DNA of 64,000 bases from G963662605 sp963662605 (lineage in GTDB: Bacteria; Bacteroidota; Ignavibacteria; Ignavibacteriales; Ignavibacteriaceae). Location: the NCBI GenBank assembly GCA_963662605.1, contig OY759785.1, forward strand, positions 1,550,001-1,614,000, written 5' to 3'. Numbering within the stretch: the stretch's first letter is position 1; each line of letters starts with the position of its first letter. This document shows positions 44,979 through 54,939 of the stretch, piece by piece. The notes beneath the pieces are model-generated. The model did no database searches, was not told the origin of the DNA, and saw nothing but the letters and a program-made list of their open reading frames with translations. A program made the position numbers and the translations under genes.

Positions 44979-46919
44979 ATGAGAAATTATGTCTATCTGA
45001 CCGTACTGCTTCCGTTTCTCGGGTTTCTGATAAACGGTCTGCTCGGACGGAAAATAAAAAATGAAAAAGTAATCGGCATTATCGGCAGCGGGATGATAGG
45101 CATATCATTCCTTATCATCCTTGCCGCGTTTTGGGAAACTGTGCAGCTGCCGGAAGAAATGCGGAAGACAATCGTTCCACTCTTCACGTGGATGCAGACC
45201 GGTGATTTTCATGTTTCAATCGCGTATCAGGTTGATCAGCTTTCTTTATTGATGGCGCTTATTGTAACCGGAGTCGGATTTATCATCCACATATATTCCA
45301 TCGGATATATGCACGGTGATAAAGGATTCTGGAGATTTTTCGCGTATTTGAACTTATTCATTTTCGCGATGATGAATCTCATACTTGCCGATAACTTTGT
45401 ATTGCTCTTCCTCGGCTGGGAAGGCGTGGGGCTTTGCTCATATCTGCTTATCGGATTCTGGTATGACCGCAAGTTTGAGAAGAGCACAACAGCCGATGCC
45501 GCGAAGAAAGCGTTTGTTGTTAACCGTATCGGTGACTTCGGATTTCTAATCGGGATGTTTCTCATCTACTTGAATTTTCACAGTCTCAACTTTGGTGAAG
45601 TTTTCAGCCGTCTTGGTGGTGGAGCAATTCCCGAATCAACATTTAATCTCATAGCATTCTGTTTGTTTATCGGTGCAATGGGAAAATCGGCGCAAATTCC
45701 GTTGTTTGTTTGGCTGCCGGATGCTATGGCGGGTCCAACACCGGTATCGGCATTGATTCATGCCGCTACAATGGTTACTGCCGGTGTATACATGGTTGCG
45801 CGATGTTCGGCTATTTACGCTTCTGCTCCTGCGGCTATGATGTTTGTAGCCATTATCGGTTTGCTTACTGCTATCTTTGCGGCCTCCATCGGACTTGTCC
45901 AGAATGATATTAAAAAAGTACTCGCGTATTCAACAGTCAGCCAATTAGGCTACATGTTCTTAGCTCTCGGTATGGGTGCATTTTCTGCCGGTATCTTTCA
46001 CGTAATGACACACGCGTTTTTTAAAGCTTTATTGTTTCTTGGTGCCGGTTCTGTTATTCACGGAATGCACGAAGAACAGAACATTCAAAAGTACGGCGGC
46101 TTGAAAAAGTATATGCCGAATACAAGAATAACTTTTCTTATCGGTGCAATCGCGATTTCCGGAATTCCACCACTCGCGGGATTTTTCAGCAAAGATGAAA
46201 TTCTGTGGAATGCGTACTCGCATGGCGGATTCGGATTTTGGCTGGTTGGTGTTATTACTGCGCTGCTGACGGCATTTTATATGTTCCGTCTTTATATCCT
46301 TACGTTTGAAGGTAAGAGCCGGTTTGATCAGCACCATGTACATCCGCATGAATCGCCAAAAGTTATGACGGTACCCCTTATGGCGCTTGCTTTTCTATCT
46401 GTGGTGGGTGGATTTGTTGGATTGCCGAAAGTATTTGCAGGCGAGCATGGAAATGTTTTTGAAAACTGGCTTGAGCCGGTATTCAAACCCGCGCACTATA
46501 AGCTTATGTCCTACAGTGAACATAGCGGATTTATGGAAATAATGCTCATGGTGGTTTCTGTCATCGGAGCTTCAGCGGCTATACTTTTAGCGTACTACAT
46601 GTATATAAAGAAAACAAACTTGCCCGAGAAAGTAAGCACCAAATTACACCCTCTGCATAAAGTTTTGTTCAACAAATACTATATAGATGAAATTTACGAC
46701 ACAGCCATAGTTCAGCCGATATATAAAGTTTCGGAAAAATTCCTCTGGAAATTTACCGACGTTAAAATTATTGACGGCTTGATTAACGGAACCGCTTCAT
46801 TGGTTGAGCGAGGTTCGGCAGTTATCAAAAAAATGCAAACCGGATTTACCCAGTTCTACGCGATTATTATGGTTGCCGGAATAGCAATTGCACTTTTGTG
46901 GTTAATGAGATTGATGTGA
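44979..46919 (+). CDS. nuoL: NADH-quinone oxidoreductase subunit L
   Basis: About 646 residues from the ATG at 44979; a TTG nine bases earlier is the only longer choice. The antiporter-like core shows LLFLGWEGVGLCSYLLIGFW, the discontinuous helix region LPDAMAGPTPVSALIHAATMV and FSKDEILW. The C-terminal part holds the long lateral helix and an extra terminal transmembrane helix that identify NuoL over NuoM/N. It is the distal proton-pumping subunit of complex I. Confidence 0.96.
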   Translation: MRNYVYLTVLLPFLGFLINGLLGRKIKNEKVIGIIGSGMIGISFLIILAAFWETVQLPEEMRKTIVPLFTWMQTGDFHVSIAYQVDQLSLLMALIVTGVGFIIHIYSIGYMHGDKGFWRFFAYLNLFIFAMMNLILADNFVLLFLGWEGVGLCSYLLIGFWYDRKFEKSTTADAAKKAFVVNRIGDFGFLIGMFLIYLNFHSLNFGEVFSRLGGGAIPESTFNLIAFCLFIGAMGKSAQIPLFVWLPDAMAGPTPVSALIHAATMVTAGVYMVARCSAIYASAPAAMMFVAIIGLLTAIFAASIGLVQNDIKKVLAYSTVSQLGYMFLALGMGAFSAGIFHVMTHAFFKALLFLGAGSVIHGMHEEQNIQKYGGLKKYMPNTRITFLIGAIAISGIPPLAGFFSKDEILWNAYSHGGFGFWLVGVITALLTAFYMFRLYILTFEGKSRFDQHHVHPHESPKVMTVPLMALAFLSVVGGFVGLPKVFAGEHGNVFENWLEPVFKPAHYKLMSYSEHSGFMEIMLMVVSVIGASAAILLAYYMYIKKTNLPEKVSTKLHPLHKVLFNKYYIDEIYDTAIVQPIYKVSEKFLWKFTDVKIIDGLINGTASLVERGSAVIKKMQTGFTQFYAIIMVAGIAIALLWLMRLM

Positions 46920-46920
46920 T

Positions 46921-48423
46921 ATGATACAGAATTCGATACTAACGTATTTACTTTTTACTCCCTTAGTCGGTGCATTGATTGTACTGCTTCTCCCGAAGAA
47001 AGCTGAAAAGTTGATTCGCCATGCTGCGCTATATTTTTCAGCTGCGGCATTTGTCATTTCTCTTTTCGTACTTGCGGCCTTTAACAGCAGCAATGGCGAT
47101 TTCCAGATGCAGGCAAAATTCGACTGGATTCATCAACTTCACATATCCTATTTTGTGGGAATTGATGGAATCTCATTACTTCTTTTATTACTCACTACAT
47201 TTTTAACACCGATTACTTTATTCTCAAGCTGGTCAGCCATAAAAGACCGGGTCAAAGAATTCACATTCTTCATGCTGATACTTGAATTCGGTATGCTTGG
47301 TGTTTTTGTGTCTTTGGATTTATTTCTCTTCTATATTTTCTGGGAGTTCATGCTCATCCCGATGTATTTTATCATCGGCATCTGGGGCGGGGAAAAGAGA
47401 ATTTACGCGGCACTCAAGTTTTTTATCTATACTATGGCCGGTAGTTTGCTGATGCTCGTTGCTATCATATGGATAGCTGTTTATGCTTCCGGCGCGGGCA
47501 GCTTTACAACAAACTTGCTTGAATTATATAAAATCGGCCCGACCATTCCAATGGCTATTCAGCTATGGATGTTCCTTGCATTTACCATAAGCTTTGCAAT
47601 TAAAGTACCGTTATTTCCGTTCCATACATGGCTTCCTGATGCACACGTGCAGGCGCCGACTGCAGGCAGCGTTATTCTTGCCGGTGTGTTACTTAAAATG
47701 GGCACTTACGGATTAATACGGTTTTCAATTCCTTTGTTTCCGCAGGCGGCACATTTCTTTGCCCCTTACATTTCAACTCTCGCTGTGATTGGTATTATTT
47801 ATGGCGCATTAGTTGCGATGGTGCAGAAGGACATGAAAAAGTTAGTCGCGTATTCTTCGGTTGCGCACCTGGGGTTTGTCGTGCTCGGTATTTTTGCACT
47901 GACTCAGGAATCACTGCAAGGCGCGGTCATCCAAATGATCAATCACGGTCTTTCAACAGGAGCATTATTCCTCCTCGTTGGCGTTTTATATGAACGCACG
48001 CACACTCGTGAAATTTCCGCTTACGGCGGCATAGCGAAGATTGTTCCGGTTTACTCGACTATGTTGTTGATTGTGAGCTTATCCTCCATCGGGCTGCCCG
48101 GCTTGAATGGTTTTATCGGTGAGTTCCTCATCCTTCTCGGATCGTTTAAATCGAGCGTCTTAAATAATTGGTGGTTCACCATTATAGCGGTGTCCGGAGT
48201 GATATTTGCCGCGGTATATCTGTTGTGGATGTATCAGCGTGTGGTTTTTGGTGAAGTCAAAAATGAAAAGTTATTGTCCTTAACCGACATGAATGCTAAA
48301 GAATTCGTAACGGTTGGACTGCTCATTGTCTTTATTGTTTGGATAGGTGTTTATCCTTCATCCTTCTTAAAATTATCAGAAGCCTCGGTTGCAAAGTTTG
48401 TAACAGAAAATCTGAATAGATAA
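46921..48423 (+). CDS. nuoM: NADH-quinone oxidoreductase subunit M
   Basis: A 500-residue Mrp-antiporter-like subunit with about 14 helices. Typical NuoM segments are FFMLILEFGMLGVFVSLDLF, FYIFWEFMLIPMYFIIGIWG, the LPDAHVQAPTAGSVILAGVLLKMG block and MKKLVAYSSVAHLGFV. It forms a proton channel of complex I. It begins one base after the nuoL stop codon. The next gene is an NhaD-type antiporter and not nuoN. Confidence 0.96.
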   Translation: MIQNSILTYLLFTPLVGALIVLLLPKKAEKLIRHAALYFSAAAFVISLFVLAAFNSSNGDFQMQAKFDWIHQLHISYFVGIDGISLLLLLLTTFLTPITLFSSWSAIKDRVKEFTFFMLILEFGMLGVFVSLDLFLFYIFWEFMLIPMYFIIGIWGGEKRIYAALKFFIYTMAGSLLMLVAIIWIAVYASGAGSFTTNLLELYKIGPTIPMAIQLWMFLAFTISFAIKVPLFPFHTWLPDAHVQAPTAGSVILAGVLLKMGTYGLIRFSIPLFPQAAHFFAPYISTLAVIGIIYGALVAMVQKDMKKLVAYSSVAHLGFVVLGIFALTQESLQGAVIQMINHGLSTGALFLLVGVLYERTHTREISAYGGIAKIVPVYSTMLLIVSLSSIGLPGLNGFIGEFLILLGSFKSSVLNNWWFTIIAVSGVIFAAVYLLWMYQRVVFGEVKNEKLLSLTDMNAKEFVTVGLLIVFIVWIGVYPSSFLKLSEASVAKFVTENLNR

Positions 48424-48451
48424 TCGTATTTAATTATTATAAGTAAATAGC

Positions 48452-49750
48452 ATGATGTCTCCTCAACCGTATATGGTGATTCCCTTTGTTATCCTGCTCG
48501 GCATGATAGCATCCGGCCCTGTTTTATATGGTCATTTCTGGGAGAAGCATTATGCTAAGTTCGCTTTGTTTCTTGCGTTGATTGTAGCGGCATATTATGC
48601 TTTTTACTTGAATGATTTTGCAAGTATTATCCATTCAGGCATTGAGTATATATCATTCATTGCTCTGTTAAGTTCTTTGTTTATTATCACCGGCGGTATA
48701 CTCATAAAATTTGACCGGCAGGGCAGTCCTCTTATAAATACACTATTCCTGCTGATAGGTGCAGTCATTGCAAATATAATCGGTACAACCGGTGCTTCAA
48801 TGCTGCTTATCAGGCCGTTTCTCAAAATGAACAAAGGGAATATCCGTCCATACCACATAATATTTTTTATTTTTGTTGTGAGCAACGTCGGCGGGGCATT
48901 AACACCTATCGGCGATCCGCCGTTATTTCTCGGATTTCTTCGCGGAGTGCCGTTCTTTTGGGTGCTTGAAAATGTTTGGTATATCTGGCTGCCGGCAATT
49001 CTTCTGATATCGGCAGTGTTTTTTGTTCTGGAGTTAAAAAACAGTAATACTCCGATGAATACATCAGATGTAATCGGATTCTTTAAGTCAATTGAAATCC
49101 GCGGCAAAAGGAATTTTGGGTTCCTACTGATTATCATCTGCTCGGTATTTGTTGACCATTCCGTTATGAGTTGGGTGCCGGATTTGCATCCTTTCCCATT
49201 GGGCATTCGTGAACTTATCATGTTCGGTGTTGCTTTTGCGGCATTCAAAACATCTAAAGATGAAATCCTTCGGGCAAACGAGTTTGATTTTGAACCGATT
49301 AAGGAAGTCGCTTTCCTTTTTATCGGAATATTTATTACCATGATTCCGGCATTGCAACTGATTGCGTATGAGTCGAAAGCTTTCGGTAACTCACTGAATA
49401 CCTCGACATTTTATTGGGCAACCGGATTTTTATCGTCTGTTCTGGATAATGCACCTACATATTTGAATTTTCTGAGCGGCGCGATGGGTAAGTTTAATTT
49501 GAATGTTAATCAGCTTGCCGATGTCCGGGAATTTATGATTCACGATGCAGGATATTTGCAGGCGATTTCAGTAGCGGCAGTATTTTTCGGTGCAATGACG
49601 TATATCGGTAATGGCCCGAATTTTATGGTTAAGTCAATCAGCGAGCGGGCGGGAATAAAGATGCCCTCTTTCGTTTCATACATTTTTGTATATTCTGTGC
49701 CTGTGCTGCTGCCGGTTTTCATTTTAGTCTGGTTAGTATTCTTCAAATAA
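48452..49750 (+). CDS. NhaD-type Na+/H+ antiporter inside the nuo operon
   Basis: A 432-residue membrane protein with 11-12 helices of the ion transporter/ArsB-NhaD superfamily. Signature segments are IGTTGASMLLIRPFLKMN, FVVSNVGGALTPIGDPPLFLGFLRG (the conserved re-entrant GDPP motif), FLSSVLDNAPTYLNFL and MTYIGNGPNFMVKSI (second re-entrant). It should exchange cytoplasmic Na+ for H+. It starts 28 bp after nuoM and is followed by a 120-codon gene and nuoN, so it is co-transcribed with complex I and probably couples the proton gradient to sodium extrusion or pH homeostasis. A CitT-like role is less likely given the GDPP motif. Confidence 0.85.
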   Translation: MMSPQPYMVIPFVILLGMIASGPVLYGHFWEKHYAKFALFLALIVAAYYAFYLNDFASIIHSGIEYISFIALLSSLFIITGGILIKFDRQGSPLINTLFLLIGAVIANIIGTTGASMLLIRPFLKMNKGNIRPYHIIFFIFVVSNVGGALTPIGDPPLFLGFLRGVPFFWVLENVWYIWLPAILLISAVFFVLELKNSNTPMNTSDVIGFFKSIEIRGKRNFGFLLIIICSVFVDHSVMSWVPDLHPFPLGIRELIMFGVAFAAFKTSKDEILRANEFDFEPIKEVAFLFIGIFITMIPALQLIAYESKAFGNSLNTSTFYWATGFLSSVLDNAPTYLNFLSGAMGKFNLNVNQLADVREFMIHDAGYLQAISVAAVFFGAMTYIGNGPNFMVKSISERAGIKMPSFVSYIFVYSVPVLLPVFILVWLVFFK

Positions 49751-49763
49751 CATTGGAATCAAT

Positions 49764-50126
49764 ATGAACATAGACGAAACATTGAACGGTAAAAAAGTCG
49801 GTTTGTGGTATGGCAACAGACTGATTGTTCCTTTTCAGTGTCATTTTTTCAAGGTTATTGTTGACGATGATATTATTACGGATTTTTCATCGCACTCCAA
49901 AGATATTGAAATTACCGAAGAGGGCGAATTCACGAATTTATATTTCAAACAATATCCTGAATTAAATAAAGCCGTTTCGAAATATGAAGCAATAAAAATT
50001 ATCGCTGTTAATAAAGGTGATGATGTGTTCAATTTCGAAAACCATAAAAAGATTTCCCTGTATCTACAGGAAAAACATAAAGTCCTTATTGAAGCCAATG
50101 AGGATGATATTTTATTTATTGAATAA
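49764..50126 (+). CDS. Small hypothetical protein between the NhaD-type gene and nuoN
   Basis: 120 residues, soluble, acidic, no signal peptide, family not recognised. The predicted fold is mixed beta/alpha (LIVPFQCHFFKVIVDDDII; then a helical YPELNKAVSKYEAIKIIA; then HKVLIEANEDDILFIE). It starts 13 bp after the antiporter stop and ends nine bases before nuoN, so it is firmly part of the operon. It could be an accessory or regulatory factor for the antiporter or for complex I assembly; this rests on position only. Confidence 0.7.
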   Translation: MNIDETLNGKKVGLWYGNRLIVPFQCHFFKVIVDDDIITDFSSHSKDIEITEEGEFTNLYFKQYPELNKAVSKYEAIKIIAVNKGDDVFNFENHKKISLYLQEKHKVLIEANEDDILFIE

Positions 50127-50135
50127 ATTTATTTT

Positions 50136-51557
50136 ATGAATAGCTACGATATATATAAGATTTTACCGCTCCTGATAATTGCCGGAGCCATTCTTGTAAC
50201 CCTGACGGTTGAGATGTTCTCCTCAAAGAGCAGATACATCATTCCCTGGATTGCTATTGTCGTCTGTTTCGGGACGGCATTCTTTTCATTGTTTACGTCA
50301 AATGAGGAGGGTTTGTATTTCAGCGGTATGCTTGCAGCCGGAAAACTCGTTAATGTGTTCTATTTCCTGTTTAATATAGGCGCGGCACTTGTTATGCTGA
50401 TCTCCTTTGATTATATGAGAAAAATAGAGACCGAACTTGGCGAGTATTATATTTTGATTTTATCTGCCGTTTTGGGAATGATGCTTATTTCCGCAGCTCG
50501 TGATCTTGTAGTGGTATTTATCGGCCTTGAATTAATGTCACTATGTTTTTATATCCTTACCGGTTTCCGCCGCAGAAATATCAAATCAAATGAGTCGGCA
50601 TTGAAATACTTTTTACTCGGCTCGTTTGCCACTGGCTTCATTGTTTACGGTATGGGACTCATATACGGCGCTGTCCATTCTCTCTCACTTGATGCGATTA
50701 TCGTGAACCTTTCTTCGGTCATCAACAGTCCGATATTTTTAGTCGGCATGTTGTTATTTGTAATCGGCTTTACATTTAAAATTGCAGCATTTCCTTTCCA
50801 CATGTGGGTACCGGATGTGTATCAGGGTGCACCAACTGGAGTCACAGCTCTGATGTCAACGGTAGGGAAGACGGCAGCTTTCAGCGCGTTATTGCTGCTC
50901 TTTATCCCGATTGCAGTGCAAGGCGGACAGAAACTATTTACTCCGTTTTTAGCGGCACTTTCAGTTTTATCCATGCTTTACGGAAGTATAGTCGCATTGG
51001 CACAAAAAGATATTAAACGAATGCTGGCATACTCATCCATCGCACATGCCGGGTATATGCTTATCGGCTTAGCGGCAGGGAACAGTATGGGCGCCGCGGG
51101 CGTAGTTTTTTACATCGGTGTGTACGTGTTTATGAATATCGGGGCTTTCGGTATTGTTTCCATTCTTGAAACTAAGAACGAGAAGTATCTGGCCATTGAC
51201 GACTATCAGGGTTTGGGTTTTCAACAGCCGCTTCTTGCTGCGTTATTAGCTTTGTTCATGTTTTCTTTAGCCGGAATTCCTCCGTTTGGTGGTTTCTTTG
51301 GTAAGTATTACGTTTTTATTTCTGCGATTAAAGCCGGTTACACCTGGCTTGCTCTGCTTGGAATTTTAGCCAGTGTCATCAGTGTATATTTTTATTTACG
51401 CGTTATCCTTGTTATGTATTTTAAGAAGAGCAACGAGGAAATTTTAGCTGCCAAGGGCACGATGGCTATACTGGGTATTCTTACCGCGGCAATTTTTGTT
51501 GTCGTGGTTGGTATAGCGCCGGGTGCAATTGTGAATCTTATTTCGGCTTTTATTTAA
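50136..51557 (+). CDS. nuoN: NADH-quinone oxidoreductase subunit N
   Basis: A 473-residue antiporter-like subunit with about 14 helices. FIGLELMSLCFYILTGFRR carries the conserved Glu, and FHMWVPDVYQGAPTGVTALM and DIKRMLAYSSIAHAGYML are NuoN hallmarks. It completes the set of three antiporter-like subunits. The next gene is 39 bp downstream. Confidence 0.95.
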   Translation: MNSYDIYKILPLLIIAGAILVTLTVEMFSSKSRYIIPWIAIVVCFGTAFFSLFTSNEEGLYFSGMLAAGKLVNVFYFLFNIGAALVMLISFDYMRKIETELGEYYILILSAVLGMMLISAARDLVVVFIGLELMSLCFYILTGFRRRNIKSNESALKYFLLGSFATGFIVYGMGLIYGAVHSLSLDAIIVNLSSVINSPIFLVGMLLFVIGFTFKIAAFPFHMWVPDVYQGAPTGVTALMSTVGKTAAFSALLLLFIPIAVQGGQKLFTPFLAALSVLSMLYGSIVALAQKDIKRMLAYSSIAHAGYMLIGLAAGNSMGAAGVVFYIGVYVFMNIGAFGIVSILETKNEKYLAIDDYQGLGFQQPLLAALLALFMFSLAGIPPFGGFFGKYYVFISAIKAGYTWLALLGILASVISVYFYLRVILVMYFKKSNEEILAAKGTMAILGILTAAIFVVVVGIAPGAIVNLISAFI

Positions 51558-51596
51558 ATTGCGGTACTTTAATTCTCAACTAATTCTGAGAGCGTT

Positions 51597-53162
51597 ATGA
51601 TACCTCTGTTTTCACCGGAAAAAGTTCGTGGAATAGATGATTATGCGATTAATCAGTTAAAGATACCGGGGTTGCTATTGATGGAGAACGCATCCATCAA
51701 CATCACGAAAGAAATTGTTAAAAGATACCCGCTCCCAAAGTATCATAAAATCGGTATTGTATGTGGAAAGGGTAATAACGGCGGCGATGGATTTGCCGTT
51801 GCCCGGCAGCTTCTTATTCACCACTATGCCGTCTCGGTTTTTCACCTGTATCAGAAAAAAGACCTTTCACCCGATGCAAAGACTAATTTTGAAGCTCTTG
51901 AAAACATCAGCAAATTCGAAAAAAGTCTGAAAATCTTCTATTGTCCGACCCTTAAGGAAGTCAAGAAGATTGAATCCTCCGATGTTATCGTGGATGCAAT
52001 TCTGGGCAGCGGATCACAAGGCAACCTTTCTCCAAGCCTTTCAAAATTGATAGAATGCTTAAACGAAATAAAAGTCAGAAGAATTGCCGTTGATATTCCG
52101 ACCGGATTGAATTCTCAAACCGGATACGGTGAAACAGTTTTTAATGCTGATCTTACCATTACTCTGGGCGGATTAAAACCCGGATTGTTTTTCTCCGAAG
52201 GGTACCGTTACTCAGGTGAGGTTGTAGGCGCAGGTATAGGCATCACGGATTCATACATTAACTCTTTAGATTCCGACCTATATCTTATTGAACCGGAAGA
52301 CGCTTTAAGTGCGCTGCCTGTAAAAACAAAAACACAAAACAAATATTCCGCCGGGAAAGTACTTTCCATAGCGGGCTCATTTGAGTATCCCGGAGCGGGA
52401 TTGCTTGCATCGCTTTCTCCTTTTTATGTCGGTACGGGCTCCTCAATTCTCGCGTTTCCTCAATCGTTATATGCAGTCGCACATACGGAAGGCGAGTATC
52501 AACTGATTGTCAAAAAGTATGACGATAAGGTAACGGGTATGTTATCCGAATCGAACATCACTGAATTACAAAAACGAATTGACTGGGCGGATGTTCTTAT
52601 CATCGGTCCCGGACTTGGAACCAACTCTGAAACGGTTTCTGCAGTAAGGCAATGTATCAAGAAATTTCCCGAAGTGTTAAAAGTGATTGATGCTGATGCA
52701 ATCAATGCCCTCTCGGGAAGTGATCTGAAAAAATTCGACTTAACCAATGCCATCCTGACCCCTCATGTCGGCGAATTTTCCCGGTTGATCGGAATTCCTG
52801 TTGAGGGAATCCGAAACGACATGATCTCGGTATTGAAAGAGTTCTGCATGAAACATCAATGCCACATCGTGCTCAAGGATTTCAGAACATTGATCGGTAA
52901 TCCTCAAGGTGAAGTATTTATCAATACTACGGGTAACGAAGGACTCGCAAAATTCGGCAGCGGAGATGTACTATCGGGAGTTATCGGGGGTTTGTTAGCG
53001 CAAACACGCGATTTGGAAATGGCCTCCGTCGCGGGTGTGTATCTGCATGGCTTAACGGCCGATATACTTCGCGCCGGTAAAACCGAATATGGCTTTACTG
53101 CTATGCAGCTGATGCACGAAATTCCATCAACAATTAAATTCTTAAGGGATTCCATTGTTTAA
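51597..53162 (+). CDS. nnr: Bifunctional NAD(P)H-hydrate epimerase / ADP-dependent dehydratase
   Basis: A 521-residue two-domain repair enzyme. The N-terminal epimerase domain (YjeF_N, about 1-225) has VCGKGNNGGDGFAVARQL and VDAILGSGSQG with AVDIPTGLNSQTG. The C-terminal dehydratase domain (about 240-515) has the ribokinase-like LIIGPGLGTNSETV, LTPHVGEFSRLIG and KFGSGDVLSGVIGG with the catalytic Asp. Together they repair hydrated NADH and NADPH. Placement at the end of a complex I operon fits a need to keep NADH usable for respiration. The stop codon overlaps the next gene by eight bases. Confidence 0.95.
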   Translation: MIPLFSPEKVRGIDDYAINQLKIPGLLLMENASINITKEIVKRYPLPKYHKIGIVCGKGNNGGDGFAVARQLLIHHYAVSVFHLYQKKDLSPDAKTNFEALENISKFEKSLKIFYCPTLKEVKKIESSDVIVDAILGSGSQGNLSPSLSKLIECLNEIKVRRIAVDIPTGLNSQTGYGETVFNADLTITLGGLKPGLFFSEGYRYSGEVVGAGIGITDSYINSLDSDLYLIEPEDALSALPVKTKTQNKYSAGKVLSIAGSFEYPGAGLLASLSPFYVGTGSSILAFPQSLYAVAHTEGEYQLIVKKYDDKVTGMLSESNITELQKRIDWADVLIIGPGLGTNSETVSAVRQCIKKFPEVLKVIDADAINALSGSDLKKFDLTNAILTPHVGEFSRLIGIPVEGIRNDMISVLKEFCMKHQCHIVLKDFRTLIGNPQGEVFINTTGNEGLAKFGSGDVLSGVIGGLLAQTRDLEMASVAGVYLHGLTADILRAGKTEYGFTAMQLMHEIPSTIKFLRDSIV

Positions 53163-53565
53163 ATATTTAGAACGTCGTAAAGAATATTTAGTTTACATAC
53201 CGTTGACGTTGTATTGGGTGACTTTGTTTATTTTCACTTCCATACCATCGTCCCGAGTTCCGAATGTCGGCATCAATGATAAGACCGAACATTCCACTGC
53301 GTTCTTTATTCTCGGATGTCTTTTAAACCTTATGCTATACTATCAGGATGGCAGTCCGTTTTTAAAGAAGCACTTCAATATAGCCACGATTTTCTTTGGC
53401 TTTCTTTACGGTGCGTTAGATGAACTGCATCAAATGTTTGTACCCGGCAGAAGCTGTGATATTTACGACTGGTTATCGGATGCAAGCGGCATTCTGATTG
53501 CCGTATATGTTGTTTTTCTCCTAAAGAAAATGGATCTACGCCGCAGTAAGTCCACTACACAATAA
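53155..53565 (+). CDS. VanZ-like membrane protein
   Basis: 136 residues with four hydrophobic segments and the VanZ family pattern: LYWVTLFIFTSIPSSRVP, NDKTEHSTAFFILGCLL and FGFLYGALDELHQMFVPGR with DIYDWLSDASGI. Function is unknown outside teicoplanin-linked VanZ. The only reasonable start is a TTG overlapping the end of the NAD(P)HX repair gene, so translation is coupled to it. It is last or near-last of the long operon. Confidence 0.88.
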   Translation: MFKYLERRKEYLVYIPLTLYWVTLFIFTSIPSSRVPNVGINDKTEHSTAFFILGCLLNLMLYYQDGSPFLKKHFNIATIFFGFLYGALDELHQMFVPGRSCDIYDWLSDASGILIAVYVVFLLKKMDLRRSKSTTQ

Positions 53566-53601
53566 AGCTTATCAAAATTCTCATAATTAATTGGAAATTC
53601 A

Positions 53602-54939
53602 ATGAAAAAATTTCTCATTTTAAGTATTTTGTGTTTTTTTGCATTCAATGGTCTCGCAAAAAACAATGATTCAAAAAAAATATTTCCTTTTCCGTATTCG
53701 AAAATCGTTTTAGATAACGGGCTAAAAATATTTTTTATCCCGTTTGATTCACCGGGACTCGTATCGTATTACTCGATTGTGCGCACAGGCAGCCGCGATG
53801 AGTGGGAAGAAGGGAAATCAGGCTTTGCTCATTTCTTTGAGCACATGATGTTTCGTGGTACGGAGAATGTCCCCGGCAAAATGTATGACAGTATCATCAC
53901 CAGTATTGGTGCTGATGCTAATGCGTACACCAGTGACGACGAAACCGTGTATCACTTGAATCTTGCATCGGAAGACCTTGAAAAAGTAATTCAATTAGAA
54001 GCCGACAGATTTCAACATCTGAAATATTCTTTACAGCAATTTCAGACGGAGTCTGGCGCTGTGTACGGTGAATATAGGAAGGGAAGAACCAGCCCTTGGT
54101 CAGTTGCATTCGAGGAGATGCACAATCTCGCGTTCGACAAACACACGTACAAGCATACGACAATCGGCTTCGAGAAAGACATTAAGAATATGCCGAACAT
54201 GTATGATTACAGCGTGAGTTTTTATAAGAGATATTACCGCCCGTCGAATGTCGTTGTTCTGGTAGTCGGTGATTTTAATAAGACGAAAACCGAGTCGTGG
54301 ATACGCAAATATTACAAAGACTGGAAGCCCGGATATACCGAACCAAAAATAGAACAAGAGCCTAAACAGCTTGCTCCACGCAGTAAGAATGTTGAATATG
54401 ATGGCAAAACCTTGCCTCTTATTATGCTCAGTTATAAAATGGACGCATTCAGCGCAAAAAACAAAAATTACTTATCAATGGTACATTTTGCCGAATTAGC
54501 TTTTGGTGAAACCAGTGCTTTGTATAAAAAATTGGTGCTGGATGAACAGAAAGTTCAGGTGCTGGAAGCTTCTCCAGGCGTAAATCGTGACCCTTACATG
54601 TTTGAGGTGTACGTGATGGTGAAGGACGAAAAAGATAATGATTACGTTTTATCTGAAATTAAAAAAACAATTGACTCATTCCGTGAAAAACCGGTTGAGG
54701 CGGCTCAATTGAATGAATTGAAAAAACGGAATAAATACAGCTTTCTTATGTCGTTAGATAACTCGGACGCAATTGCAGGCGTACTCGCCGGTTATATTGC
54801 TCTTGCCGGTGACGTTGACGTAGTAAATGAATACTATAGCGGCTTGAGTGATGTTACTCCTGCTAATATTCAAGCAGCAGTACAAAGTTATTTTATACCC
54901 TCCAACGAGAACCTGATTATTTTGAAAGGGAAAAAATAA
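53602..54939 (+). CDS. Zinc peptidase, M16 family (catalytic subunit)
   Basis: A 445-residue exported protease with a signal peptide (1-19). The inverted zinc motif HFFEH (77-81) is intact, with the distal Glu ligand near 157 (ESGAVYGEYRKG). The second half is the M16_C domain. Family members degrade peptides in a clamshell built of two halves. The next gene, overlapping by one base, encodes an M16 protein without the zinc motif, so the two likely form a catalytic/non-catalytic heterodimer in the periplasm or outside the cell. Confidence 0.92.
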   Translation: MKKFLILSILCFFAFNGLAKNNDSKKIFPFPYSKIVLDNGLKIFFIPFDSPGLVSYYSIVRTGSRDEWEEGKSGFAHFFEHMMFRGTENVPGKMYDSIITSIGADANAYTSDDETVYHLNLASEDLEKVIQLEADRFQHLKYSLQQFQTESGAVYGEYRKGRTSPWSVAFEEMHNLAFDKHTYKHTTIGFEKDIKNMPNMYDYSVSFYKRYYRPSNVVVLVVGDFNKTKTESWIRKYYKDWKPGYTEPKIEQEPKQLAPRSKNVEYDGKTLPLIMLSYKMDAFSAKNKNYLSMVHFAELAFGETSALYKKLVLDEQKVQVLEASPGVNRDPYMFEVYVMVKDEKDNDYVLSEIKKTIDSFREKPVEAAQLNELKKRNKYSFLMSLDNSDAIAGVLAGYIALAGDVDVVNEYYSGLSDVTPANIQAAVQSYFIPSNENLIILKGKK

